Position numbers and translations under genes: made by a program. The notes under the pieces are model-generated. The model had not been told where the DNA came from, made no database searches, and saw only the letters and a program-made list of their open reading frames with translations. This document shows positions 54,733 through 64,000 of a stretch of 64,000 nt of DNA, piece after piece. Numbering within the stretch: the stretch's first letter is position 1; each line of letters begins with the position of its first letter. Source of the DNA: Triticum aestivum (lineage: Eukaryota; Streptophyta; Magnoliopsida; Poales; Poaceae); the NCBI RefSeq assembly GCF_018294505.1, contig NC_057810.1:209764113-209828112 (forward strand), read 5' to 3'.

Positions 54733-56472
54733 CCATGCCTCATGGGCAAAATGACCAAGACTCCGTTCTCCGGAACAATGGAGCGAGCAACCGACTTATT
54801 GGAAATCATACATACCGATGTGTGCGGTCCAATGAGCGTTGAGGCTCGCGGAGGATATCGTTATGTTCTCACTCTCACTGATGACTTGAGTAGATATGGG
54901 TATGTCTACTTGATGAAACACAAGTCTGAGACCTTTGAAAAGTTCAAGGAATTTCAGAATGAAGTAGAGAATCAACGTGACCGAAAGATAAAATTCTTAC
55001 GATCGGATCATGGAGGAGAATATTTAAGTCACAAATTTGGTACGCACTTAAGGAAATGTGGAATCGTTTCACAACTCACGCCGCCTGGAACACCTCAGCA
55101 TAACGGTGTGTCCGAATGTCGTAGTTGCACTCTATTGGATATGGTGCGATCTATGATGTCTCTTACCGATTTACCGCTATCATTTTGGGGATACGCTCTA
55201 GAGACAGCTACATTCACTTTAAATAGTGCACCATCTAAATCCGTTGAGACGACACCGTATGAATTATGGTTTGGGAAGAAACCTAAGCTGTCGTTTCTAA
55301 AAGTTTGGGGATGTGATGCTTATGTCAAGAAACTTAAACCTGAAAAGCTCGAACCCAAGTCGGAAAAATGCATCTTCATAGGATACCCCAAGGAAACCAT
55401 TGGGTATACCTTCTACCTTAGATCCGAAGGCAAGATCTTTGTTACCAAGAACGGACCCTTTCTGGAAAAAGAGTTTCTCTCGAAAGGAGTAAGTGGGAGG
55501 AAAGTAGAACTCGATGAAGTACTACCTCTTGAACCGGAAAGTAGTGCACCTCAGGAAAATGTTCCTGTGGTGCCTACACCGACAGGAGAGGAAATTAATG
55601 ATGATGATCAAGGTACTTCGGATCAAGTTGCTACTGAACTTCGTAGGTCCACGAGGACACGTTCCACACCAGAGTGGTATGGCAACCCTGTCCTGGAAAT
55701 CATGTTGTTAGACAACGGTGAACCTTCGAACTATGAAGAAGCGATGGTGGGCCCAGATTCCAACAAATGGCTAGAAGCCATGCAATCCGAGATAGAATCC
55801 ATGTATGAAAACAAAGTATGGACTTTGACTGACTTGCCCGATGATCGGCGAGCGATAGAAAACAAATGGATCTTTAAGAAGAAGACGGACGCGGATGGTA
55901 ATGTCACCATCTATAAAGCTCGACTTGTCGCTAAGGGTTATCGGAAAGTTCAATGGGTTGACTACGATGAGACTTTCTCTCCCGTAGCGAAGCTTAAGTC
56001 CATCCGAATCATGTTAGCAATTGCCGCATACTATGATTATGAGATATGGCAGATGGACGTCAAAACGGCATTCCTTAACGGTTATCTTAAGGAAGAGCTG
56101 TATATGATGCAGCTGGAAGGTTTTGTCGATCCTAAGAATGCTAACAAAGTATGCAAGCTCCAGCGATCCATTTATGGGCTGGTGCAAGCATCTCAGAGTT
56201 GGAACATTCGCTTTGATGAGATGATCAAAGCGTTTGGGTTTATGCAGACTTATGGAGAAGCCTGCGTTTACAAGAAAGTGAGTGGGAGCTCTGTAGCATT
56301 TCTCATATTATATGTAGATGACATACTTTTGATGGGAAATGATATAGAATTCTTGGACGGCATTAAGTCCTACTTGAATAAGTGTTTTTCAATGAAGGAC
56401 CATGGAGAAGCTGCTTACATATTAGGCATCAAGATCTATAGGGATAGATCGAGACGCCTCATAGGTCTTTAG
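54733..56472 (+). pseudogene. Integrase core and reverse transcriptase of element F
   Basis: Integrase: EIIHTDVCGPMSVEARGGYR (first Asp), IKFLRSDHGGEYLSHKFGTH (second Asp) and TPQHNGVSECRSCTLLDM (Glu), then FWGYALETATFTLN. RT: NKWLEAMQSEIESMYENKVW, KARLVAKGYRKVQWVDYDET, WQMDVKTAFLNGYLKEELYM and the catalytic LILYVDDILLMGND. The frame is open for 576 codons up to TAG 56470, unusually long for this window. In Copia elements integrase precedes RT, as here. Confidence 0.93.
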
Positions 56473-57294
56473 CAAAGCACATACCTTGATAAGATTTTGA
56501 AGAAGTTAAAAATGGATCAGTCCAAGAAAGGGTTCTTGCCTGTATTGCAAGGTGTGAGATTGAGCTCGGCTCAATGCCCGACCACGGCAAAAGATAAAGA
56601 AGAGATGAGTGTCATCCCCTATGCCTCAGCCATAGGATCTATTATGTATGCCATGTTGTGTACCAGACCTAATGTAAACCTTGTCGTAAGTTTGGTAGGA
56701 AGGTACCAAAGTAATCCCGGCAAGGAACACTGGACAGCGGTCAAGAATATCCTGAAGTACCTGAAAAGGACAAAGGACATGTTTCTCGTTTATGGAGGTG
56801 ACGAAGAGCTCGTCGTAAAGGGTTACGTTGACGCTAGCTTCGACACAGATCTGGATGACTCTAAGTCACAAACTGAATACGTGTATATGTTGAATCGTGG
56901 AGCAGTGAGCTAGTGCAATTGCAAGCAGAGCGTCGTGGCGGGATCTACATGTGAAGCGGAGTACATGGCAGCCTCGGAGGCAGTGCATGAAGCAATATGG
57001 ATGAAGGAGTTCATCACCGACCTAGGAGTCATACCCAATGCGTCGGGGCCGATCACTCTCTTCTGTGACAACACTGGAGCTATTGCCCTTGCCAAGGAGC
57101 CCAGGTTTCACAAGAAGACCAGGCACATCAAGCGTCGTTTCAACTCCATCCGTGAAAATGTTCAAGATGGAGACATAGATATTTGCAAAGTACATACAGA
57201 TCTAAATGTCGCAGATCCGTTGACTAAACCTCTTCCGCGAGCAAAACATGATCAACACCAGAACTCTATGGGTGTTCGATTCATCACAATGTAA
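56473..57294 (+). pseudogene. RT end and RNase H of element F
   Basis: Same frame as the preceding part, separated by TAG 56470. It contains IGSIMYAMLCTRPNVNLVVS, HWTAVKNILKYLKRTKDMFL and YVDASFDTDLDDSKSQTEYV, then a stop at 56911. After it come GSTCEAEYMAASEAVHEAIW (RNase H Glu), LFCDNTGAIALAKEPRFHKK (Asp) and VADPLTKPLPRAKH, ending at 57292. RNase H removes the RNA template. Confidence 0.9.
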
Positions 57295-57310
57295 CTAGAT
57301 TATTGACTCT

Positions 57311-57326
57311 AGTGCAAGTGGGAGAC
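57311..57326 (+). other. Polypurine tract of element F
   Basis: AGTGCAAGTGGGAGAC directly precedes the 3' LTR. Confidence 0.75.
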
Positions 57327-59047
57327 TGTTGGAAATATGCCCTAGAGGCAATAATAAAAGGATTATTATTATATTTCTTTGTTCATGATAGTTGTCTTTT
57401 ATTCATGCTATAATTGTATTATCCGGAAATCATAATACACGTGTGAATACTTATACCATAACATGTCCCTAGTGAGCCTCTAGTTGACTAGCTCGTTGAT
57501 CAACAGATAACCATGGTTTCCTGACTATGGACATTGGATGTTGTTGATAACGGGATCACATCATTAGGAGAATGATGTGATGGACAAGACCCAATCCTAA
57601 GCATAGCACAAGATCGTGTAGTTCGTTTGCTAGAGCTTTTCCAATGTCAAGTATCTTTTCCTTAAACCATGAGATCGTGTAACTCCCGGATACCGTAGGA
57701 GTGCTTTGGGTGTACCAAACGTCACAACGTAACTAGGTGACTATAAAGGTGCACTACAGGTATCTCCGAAAGTGTCTGTTGAGTTGACATGGATCGAGAC
57801 TGGGATTTGTCACTCCGTATAACGGAGAGGTATCACTGGGCCCACTCGGTAGTGCATCATCATAATGAGGTCAAAGTGACCAAGTGTCTGGTCACGGGAT
57901 CATGCATTACGGTACGAGTAAAGTGACTTGCCGGCAACGAGATTGAACGAGGTATTGGGATACCGATGATCGAATCTCGGGCAAGTAACATACCGTCTGA
58001 CAAAGGGAATAGTATACGGGGTTGCTTGAATCCTCGACATCGTGGTTCATCTGATGAGATCATCGAGGAGTATGTGGGAGCCAACATGGGTACCCAGATC
58101 CCGCTGTTGGTTATTGACCGGAGAGCCGTCTCGGTCATGTCTGCATGCCTCCCGAACCCGTAGGGTCTACACACTTAAGGTTCGGTGACGCTAGGGTTGT
58201 ATGAATATGAGTATGCAGCAAACCGAATGTTGTTCGGAGTCCCGGATGAGATCCCGGACGTCACGAGGAATTCCGAAATGGTCCAGAGGTAAAGAATTAT
58301 ATATAGGAAGTGTTGTTTCGGCCATCGGGAAAGTTTCAGGGTCACCCAGTATTGTACCGGGACCACCGGAAGGGTCCCGGGGGTCCATCGGGTGGGGCCA
58401 CCTATCTCGGAGGGCCCCGTGGGCTGAAGTGGGAGGGGAACCAGCCCCTAGTGGGCTGGTGCGCCCCCCCCCCTTGCCCCCCCCCCCCGCCGCGCCTAGG
58501 GTTGGAAACCCTAGGTGGGTGGCGCGCCCCACTTGCCTTGGGGGGCACTCCACCCCCCTGGTCGCCGCCCCCCTTGGGAGATTGGATCTCCAGGGCCGGC
58601 GCCCCCCCTGGGGGCCTATATAAAGGAGGGTGGAGGGAGGGTAGCCGCACCCTAAGTCTTGGCGCCTCCCTCCCCCTGCTACACCTCTTCCTCCTCCCGC
58701 AGTTGCTTGGCGGAGCCCTACCGGAGTCCTGCTCCATCCACCACCACGCTGTCGTGCTGCTGGATCTTCATCAACCTCTCCTTCCCCCTTGCTGGATCAA
58801 GACGGAGGAGACGTCATGTTGACCGTACGTGTGTTGAACGCGGAGGTGTCGTTCGTTCGGCGCTAGGATCTCCGGTGATAGGATCATGACGAGAACGACT
58901 CCCTCAACCCCGTTCTCTTGAACGCTTCCGCACGCGATCTACAAGTGGTATGTAGATGCATCTCTCTCTCTCTTGTTGCTAGATGAACTCATAGATGGAT
59001 CTTGGTGAACGTAGGAAATTTTTTATTTTATGCAACGTTCCCCAACA
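57327..59047 (+). repeat. 3' LTR of element F (1721 bp)
   Basis: Matches 50296-52008. C-runs at about 58465-58495 are longer than in the other copy. Ends CAACGTTCCCCAACA before ATGGG. Confidence 0.93.
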
Positions 59048-59052
59048 ATGGG

Positions 59053-60583
59053 CACTCCCCTTGGCTTGCCCCAATCTTGGGGGAGGTGCCCCGATATCGT
59101 ATCACCTCCACTATGTTTTGCCTTTATTTAATTTAGTTCGATCCATAGTTATCCTTTACTTTAGATGAATAAAAGTTTAATTCGATCCCTTCTTTTTGAA
59201 AGTTTGCTTAGTGATCTATCTTTGTAATCATGTACAAGATATATAATAAATTTTAGTTTGAGTTTTGTTTTCCTTACTTTCATGTTCAATAAAAAGAAAG
59301 GAAATAAATGAAAAGGATCATATGCTAATCTTATGGTATGTAATGACATCACATAAGGAAGAGTATAAGTAGAAAACTTTATTGGAGATTGACAAATATA
59401 GCATTAGTCAATGATGCAATTCATGAAAGAATTAATAAGGGAAGAGAAGATTCACATGCAAATACACTATCTTGGACATATTTTGTGATTGTGAGCCCCC
59501 GTCAAAATATTATATGCCAAAATTGTTGACGTTGGACAAGGAAGACAACGTAATGATTTATGTTTGTTCATATTCACATAGAAGTTATATTGCCATAGAT
59601 CCTTTAACATGTGGTGCTTGCCCCCAATCTTTGCTAGCCAAAAATTCCGCACTAAGTAGAGATACTACTTGTGCATCCAAAAACCCTTAAACCCAAATCT
59701 TATTTTTCAAGAGTCCACCATACCTACCTAAGGATTGAGTAAGATCCTTCAAGTAAGTTGTCATCAGTGCAATAAGGCAATAAAAATTGCTTCTAAAAGT
59801 GGTATATCATTTAGTGTAAGAGAAAATTGAGCGTTGTACGAATTTGTGATGGCAAAGAATAAAAGCGACAGACTGCATAATGAAGGTTGCTATCATAAGG
59901 GGCAATATAATGTGGCGTTCTTTTGCACTAAGGGATTGAGCATACAAACAAAAAGCGCATGGCAACCTCTGCTTCCCTCTGAGAAGGGCCTATCTTTTAC
60001 TTTTATGTATTTACTTTCATGCAAGAGTCAAAGTTTTTCTTTCTATTTCTTTTTATTTTTCTCCTTTGGCATCATGTGGCGAGGAAAGATCTAGGCACAT
60101 ATACCCAGTTGGATATGGGTAGCATGAGTTATTATTGTTGACATCACCCTTGAGGTGAATACATTGGGATGCAAAATTATAAGCCCCTATCTTCCTATGT
60201 GTCCGGTTGAAACGGTTTGCTCATGTGTATGCGGTGAGTGTAAGCAATCATAGAAGACTATATGATGGTTGAGTATGTGGACTTTCCTAAAGGCTCCGAT
60301 ACGTGACCCTTCCTGAAAAGATGATGAATTGTAGTTGCAAAGTTGACTGAGAACATAGTTTGTTGGTTTTCAATAAAGTTTATGCTTTATACTTTGATGT
60401 TGTGATGATTTGTTACTTATTCATGAGAAGTCTATGATAAAAGTTTTATGTTAAAGTTTGTTGTTGTTATAATAATTTACATGATGCTTCTATGTTCGTA
60501 TTTTGTTTTTATTGACACCTCTCTCTCTAAGCATGTGGACATGTTTTTCGATTTCGGTTTTTCGCTTGAGGACAAGCGAGGTC
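59053..60583 (+). other. 3' internal tail of element D
   Basis: Continues D after the F target copy. It starts with a GC-rich patch (CTTGGGGGAGGTGCCCCGAT), then AT-rich noncoding sequence with short ORFs lacking motifs. Confidence 0.65.
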
Positions 60584-60598
60584 GAAGCTTAGGGGAGT
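60584..60598 (+). other. Polypurine tract of element D
   Basis: GAAGCTTAGGGGAGT immediately before the LTR start TGATACGTCC. Confidence 0.7.
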
Positions 60599-60948
60599 TG
60601 ATACGTCCATTTTGCATCATGTTTACCTACTGTTATTTATAATGTTTTATTGCATAACAATGCTTTTTGGAGTAACTATAATGCCTTTTCTCTCATAATA
60701 CGCAAGGTTCACACAAGGAGGGAGAATTTCGACAGCTGGAAATCTGGACCTGAAAAAGCTACATTAGGCTACCTATTCTGCACAACTCCAAATGAGTTGA
60801 AACTTCACGAGGAATTTTTATGGAATAAATAAGAAATACTAGAGCCAATAACAATCGGAGGGGGGCACCTGGTGAGCATAAGACACTAGGGCGCGACAGG
60901 ACCCCAGGCGCGCCTTGGTGAGTTGTGCTCAGCCCACCTCCGGTGCCC
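60599..60948 (+). repeat. 3' LTR of element D, first 350 bp
   Basis: Matches 43088 onward (TGATACGTCCATTTTGCATC) and breaks at CCGGTGCCC, where the element E LTR begins. Confidence 0.88.
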
Positions 60949-61368
60949 TGTCTGTGTGAAATTCGGCATATCTCGTAGTAGGGGTCCTAATCTAGGCGTC
61001 TTGGAGTGATGGTAACATGGACACATGTTTTACCCAGGTTCGGGCCCTCTTGATGGAGGTAAAACCCTACATCCTGCTTTTGATTGTATTCATATGGGGG
61101 ATAGTACAGAGTACATGTGTCTACCACGAGATTGTTCTAAGGAATATGAGATCCTCTATTGACTAGCCTGGCCTCAGTTTATATATGCATCATAGGCCTA
61201 GGGTTTAGAGGAGTCCTTGTCTTGTGCGCCAAGTCTTGTGGAATCCTCCTTGTGTGTGGCATGGGCTGGCCGAAGTGTCCCATAAGTGAACCACCATGGG
61301 GGTCCTTGGCCTGATCCAGCTGGTCGGGAGATGACATGGTGAGTACCCCCTAGTCTAGGACACTGTCA
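60949..61368 (-). repeat. 3' LTR of element E (420 bp)
   Basis: On the minus strand it opens TGACAGTGTCCTAGACTAGG and closes with TTCACACAGACA. TATA-like TATATAAACTGAG lies on the minus strand near 61180-61193. ACCCAGGTTCGGGCCCTC is shared with the A and B LTRs. Confidence 0.75.
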
Positions 61369-61383
61369 GTAGCCCCCTGAACC
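61369..61383 (-). other. Polypurine tract of element E
   Basis: The minus strand reads GGTTCAGGGGGCTAC just before the LTR start TGACAGTG, as in B. Confidence 0.75.
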
Positions 61384-61634
61384 TGTCTTCAAGTTGGGGA
61401 CGCTCCTCGATTCTTCTGAACGGTTCTTCATCTTCGGTCGTCGGTCTTGAAAACTGGTTCAACAAATCTTCTCATCTTCGATCTTGAGAATTGCCAAAGT
61501 GAATCCGAAGAGTTTACACGTCAGGTATCCGAGGAGCCCCTTTAAGTTTTCGACCTTTATCAATGCCTTGTTATTTTTATGCCACACCTTGGGTTTGAAG
61601 TTGTTCCCGTGTGGCAGTGTCCTCTTGCGTCTGA

Positions 61635-61749
61635 GCTCCAATGCCAGACTACATCTGAGGTATCCTCTTGCAGCCGAACTCCAACGCCAGACTGCATCCG
61701 AGCTCCAACGCCGGACTATATCTGAGCTCCAATGTCGGTCTGTATCTGC
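61635..61749. repeat. 24-bp minisatellite in the tail of element E
   Basis: CTCCAACGCCAGACTGCATCCGAG-type units lie at 61635-61658, 61678-61701, 61702-61725 and 61726-61749, the last three in direct tandem. Confidence 0.8.
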
Positions 61750-62786
61750 GGTGTCATACATCACCTTGGTTCGGAAAAATTGAAGGAGTTCTACCGAGCT
61801 TAATGCCAGAAATGCCCTCTATGGAGCCAGCCATTTGTATCCAAGCTTTATGCCGGACAGCATCCGAGGTGGTGTACCACCTTGGTCTTGGGCTGATTGT
61901 TTGCGGATTTTATTTTATTTGCTGACTAGATATATAGCCAGTAGCCCTCAAGGTGCATGTCGGCCTAAAATCTGGGATGCACTTTAGAGGAGATAGTGAT
62001 CGGCGAACAGGCCCTTGAGAGAGGGTTTTGAGAAGTCACCGTAATATATTAGCTTGATGTCAGATAAGTCCCAGATGGTACCTATTGTTGTCCGAAGACG
62101 CGCTTGCCCATGGTTCGGTCAAGCCGAACACTAAGCACTTTTGAATTTTCTGCATTGAATAGGCAATGCAGTAGCCCCCGAGACACTGGTCGGGTGGCAA
62201 CACCAGAACAGGGGATCAATGTGCCCCTTTAATATTTGTAAATGATAAGCCTGAAGCCCAGTAGCCACTGAGCCTTAATGCGGGCATGGGTGGCCGAATT
62301 AAGGATCGATATCCGGAGTAAAATCACAAATTATGTGTAATGATTATATGTATCCAAGTACTTTAGATCATTAATGCTCGGATCCGCACTGTACAAAACT
62401 TTGTTGACCGACCATCGGCTTCAACCTCCTCGGCCAGTAGTCGGGGAGTGTTTGTCCCACTTTATAAAGCCTTTATGAGGGCAAAGATTTACGACAAACA
62501 AGGCAATCCGGCCATATGGTTTTATAAATAAAGGTATGCGGAGAGTATGTTATATTACTATTTAATGTAAGAAATATCTTCCAAAGAAAATAGTCTCGCT
62601 ATCGGTTCCTTTCTTTGGGTTGTCATGCCGACCATGATCATGAAACCTCACCTACGATCAATGCGGGAGAAAAATGTTGAGGATTTAGTTTGGGGAAAGT
62701 TCCCTAACTATGTGGTCTTTAGCAAACCTAAATTTTCACTTTTGTCATTGCCGACTAATTATATCCTTTAAGATTGCTAGCTTTTA
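61750..62786 (-). other. Noncoding tail of element E
   Basis: No ORF with motifs. Polypurine-like strings on the minus strand (CTCGGGGGCTACTG at 62169-62182, weaker copies near 61939 and 62259). 62520-62786 is diverged but alignable with element A around 2490-2700. Confidence 0.55.
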
Positions 62787-62950
62787 GCTTCATCAGTCTG
62801 AGGTACTAACTCGGATGACCCGGTAGTAACAATCACAGAGGTACACCCTTTAGCGCCTAGCCGAACAATCGGGAACGTAGGGGTAAGCATAGGAGCCAGG
62901 CAACCCAGCTTGGCCAAAATCTTAAGTCAAATTGATGCATATTTATGGCT
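62787..62950. other. Hairpin block, element E copy 1
   Basis: CCCTTTAGCGCCTA pairs imperfectly with TAGGGGTAAGCATAGG around the loop GCCGAACAATCGGGAACG. The downstream GGAGCCAGGCAACCCAGC is identical to element A. Confidence 0.6.
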
Positions 62951-63399
62951 TTAAAACAATGATTGCGAAAGGCAGCCCTCGTATATTAAATACAAACGCC
63001 GATGATATGTTTATTTTGACTCTGTTGCGACCATTTATCAGTTGAAAGTGGCCCACCCCCTTGTAGATGCTACACAAGGTGTTTCCGCAATAACAAAACT
63101 ACCCTTAGCCGACGTCTCAGTGCCCGAAGGTGGTTGTGTTAGCAGAAATGAGGCAATCATATATGCTGGCTTTATAACTTTCACTTAGTCATAGGAGCTT
63201 TAAACTGGGGAAGCTAGCTATGAGCCCCCAGCTAGTGTTCGATACCGACCGAAGTCTAGCCATTAACACTTCAGCCAATGTTATGAAAGGACCATTGTTT
63301 AACACGGGCTAATCAGTATCGATCTATAGTTTGACACCGTCATGGATCGCAACCAGTTTACGCCCATTGTGACAGTTAGTTCTCGGCTTTCTCCACTGA

Positions 63400-63550
63400 G
63401 GTGCTTAACCATTCGAGCTGGAAGCACAACCGCGGTGGTTCTCCCTTTATGCACCTAGCCGAACAAAGCGGAACATAGGCGGCAAGCACAAGAGCTGGGC
63501 AACCGAACTATTGACCGAAGACACAATTCGAAACCGATGTATATAAAGCA
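63400..63550. other. Hairpin block, element E copy 2 (diverged)
   Basis: CTCCCTTTATGCACCTAGCC, then GAACAAAGCGGAAC, then TAGGCGGCAAGCACAAGAGC. About 600 bp downstream of copy 1, in the same orientation. Confidence 0.55.
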
Positions 63551-64000
63551 ATATCTGAGAATGTTTTGCCGAGGAGTCCAGGCAGTACCTTGGCTTTTGG
63601 TGGGTTCGGCTCTAGTCGCAGCCCCCATTAATATTGCCAATGCTTTAAAGGCGTATGGCATTGCACTACTCCGGAACTAGTCCTGATGCGGCGTGTGCTT
63701 TGTCAACGCCGAGGTTTAGTTTGGCGGGAAAGATGTCGAGTTGTGGGTCAAAAAAGATCTCCCGGCTGAATTATTATGCAGGGTACCTCGGTCGTGAGGA
63801 TGTCCCGCTTCCTGAAAGAAAAACATACAAATAGCTAAAAAGTGCCATAAGCTCGAAAAGCCAAAAACTTATGTAAAAGCTTGATGTCCGAACTAAATCG
63901 AGTGTTTAGTGCCAATCAGAAAATTGGTCTTAAATTTGTTTGTGCCTCTGTCATGCTTTAACATGACACATCCAATTTCTAAACTTCAAGTAGGTCAGCC
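63551..64000. other. End of window, element E tail
   Basis: No ORF or repeat end recognised. Confidence 0.4.

Larger units (their letters stand above)
50296..59047 (+). mobile_element. Copia LTR retrotransposon F (Angela/BARE type), 8752 bp
   Basis: LTRs of 1713 and 1721 bp start TGTTGGAAATATGCCC and end CAACGTTCCC(A/C)AACA. There is a perfect ATGGG duplication, an initiator-Met-type primer site and the Copia order gag, protease, integrase, RT, RNase H. Four in-frame stops and one frameshift disable it. Confidence 0.95.
43088..60948 (+). mobile_element. Athila-lineage Gypsy retrotransposon D, with nested F and a cut 3' LTR
   Basis: Full 5' LTR, tRNA-Asp primer site, gag, protease, RT/RNase H, integrase, a third ORF, tail, polypurine tract and the first 350 bp of the 3' LTR. 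The coding region spans several frames with many stops. Copia element F is inserted just after the third ORF (50291-59052 with target copies). Gypsy element E interrupts the 3' LTR at 60948. Confidence 0.88.
60949..64000 (-). mobile_element. Gypsy element E (Tat-like), minus, 3' part only
   Basis: 3' LTR at 60949-61368, then (reading right) polypurine tract and noncoding tail to the window end. It shares the hairpin block with element A but shows no antisense-gene text between LTR and block, so either it lacks that gene or the gene is deleted. Gag/pol would lie right of the window. It appears inserted in the 3' LTR of D. Confidence 0.65.

Noticed and set aside
1..64000. CRISPR array, bacterial operon or prophage
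   Set aside because: No regularly spaced repeats with unique spacers. Introns, LTR retroelements and MITEs show this is a plant nuclear genome.
1..64000. tRNA or rRNA genes
   Set aside because: TGGCGCC...CCGGGGA strings are primer binding sites next to LTRs, not tRNA genes; no cloverleaf-like region was noticed.

Overview
The window looks like chromosomal DNA of a Triticeae grass (wheat, Aegilops or barley type). About 75-80% of it is transposable elements of kinds known from that tribe: Gypsy elements of Athila and Tat type, an Angela/BARE-type Copia element, a CACTA end, and Stowaway MITEs whose ends read CTCCCTCCG. Family names come from remembered features of the ends and proteins, because no database could be searched. 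I see no intact host gene, tRNA, rRNA or CRISPR array.

Layout. 1-15764 is a nest. Gypsy element A (minus, 1-6408, cut by the window edge) sits inside a related plus-strand Gypsy element B (6409-8991 and 15205-15764). B is also interrupted by a complete 6.2-kb Athila-type element S1 (8992-15204, 5-bp target duplication AGTAT). A and B carry gag/pol debris plus a long spliced gene on the opposite strand (plant 'putative gypsy type transposon' domain). 15765-27000 is the only low-copy stretch. It holds MITEs, an FBD-type F-box exon, a broken F-box/DUF295-like gene, a TATA-led broken gene of unknown family and diffuse degenerate repeats.

27010-39350 is tandem-repeat DNA: ~720-bp units, an 81-bp array and a TTCATCCA-rich minisatellite. 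It ends in a CACTA terminal repeat at 39350. A complete 7.6-kb Athila-type element S2 (29598-37209) splits one of the ~720-bp units. 39351-39976 is a piece of a Copia LTR.

39977-64000 is a second nest. Gag-bearing remnant C (39977-43087) is broken in its 3' LTR by a 5'-complete Athila-type element D (43088-60948). D is interrupted after its last ORF by an Angela-type Copia element F (50296-59047, TSD ATGGG) and, in its 3' LTR, by a third Tat-like Gypsy element E (60949 to the window end).

How the parts relate. Every retroelement protein here is interrupted. S1 and S2 keep LTRs, primer site and one unknown ORF but lack pol, so they would have depended on helpers such as D. A and E share a conserved hairpin block that in A lies between the convergent pol and antisense genes. 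That block, the antisense genes, the repeated polypurine-like motifs and the gene-fragment stretch next to a one-ended CACTA are the observations most worth following.
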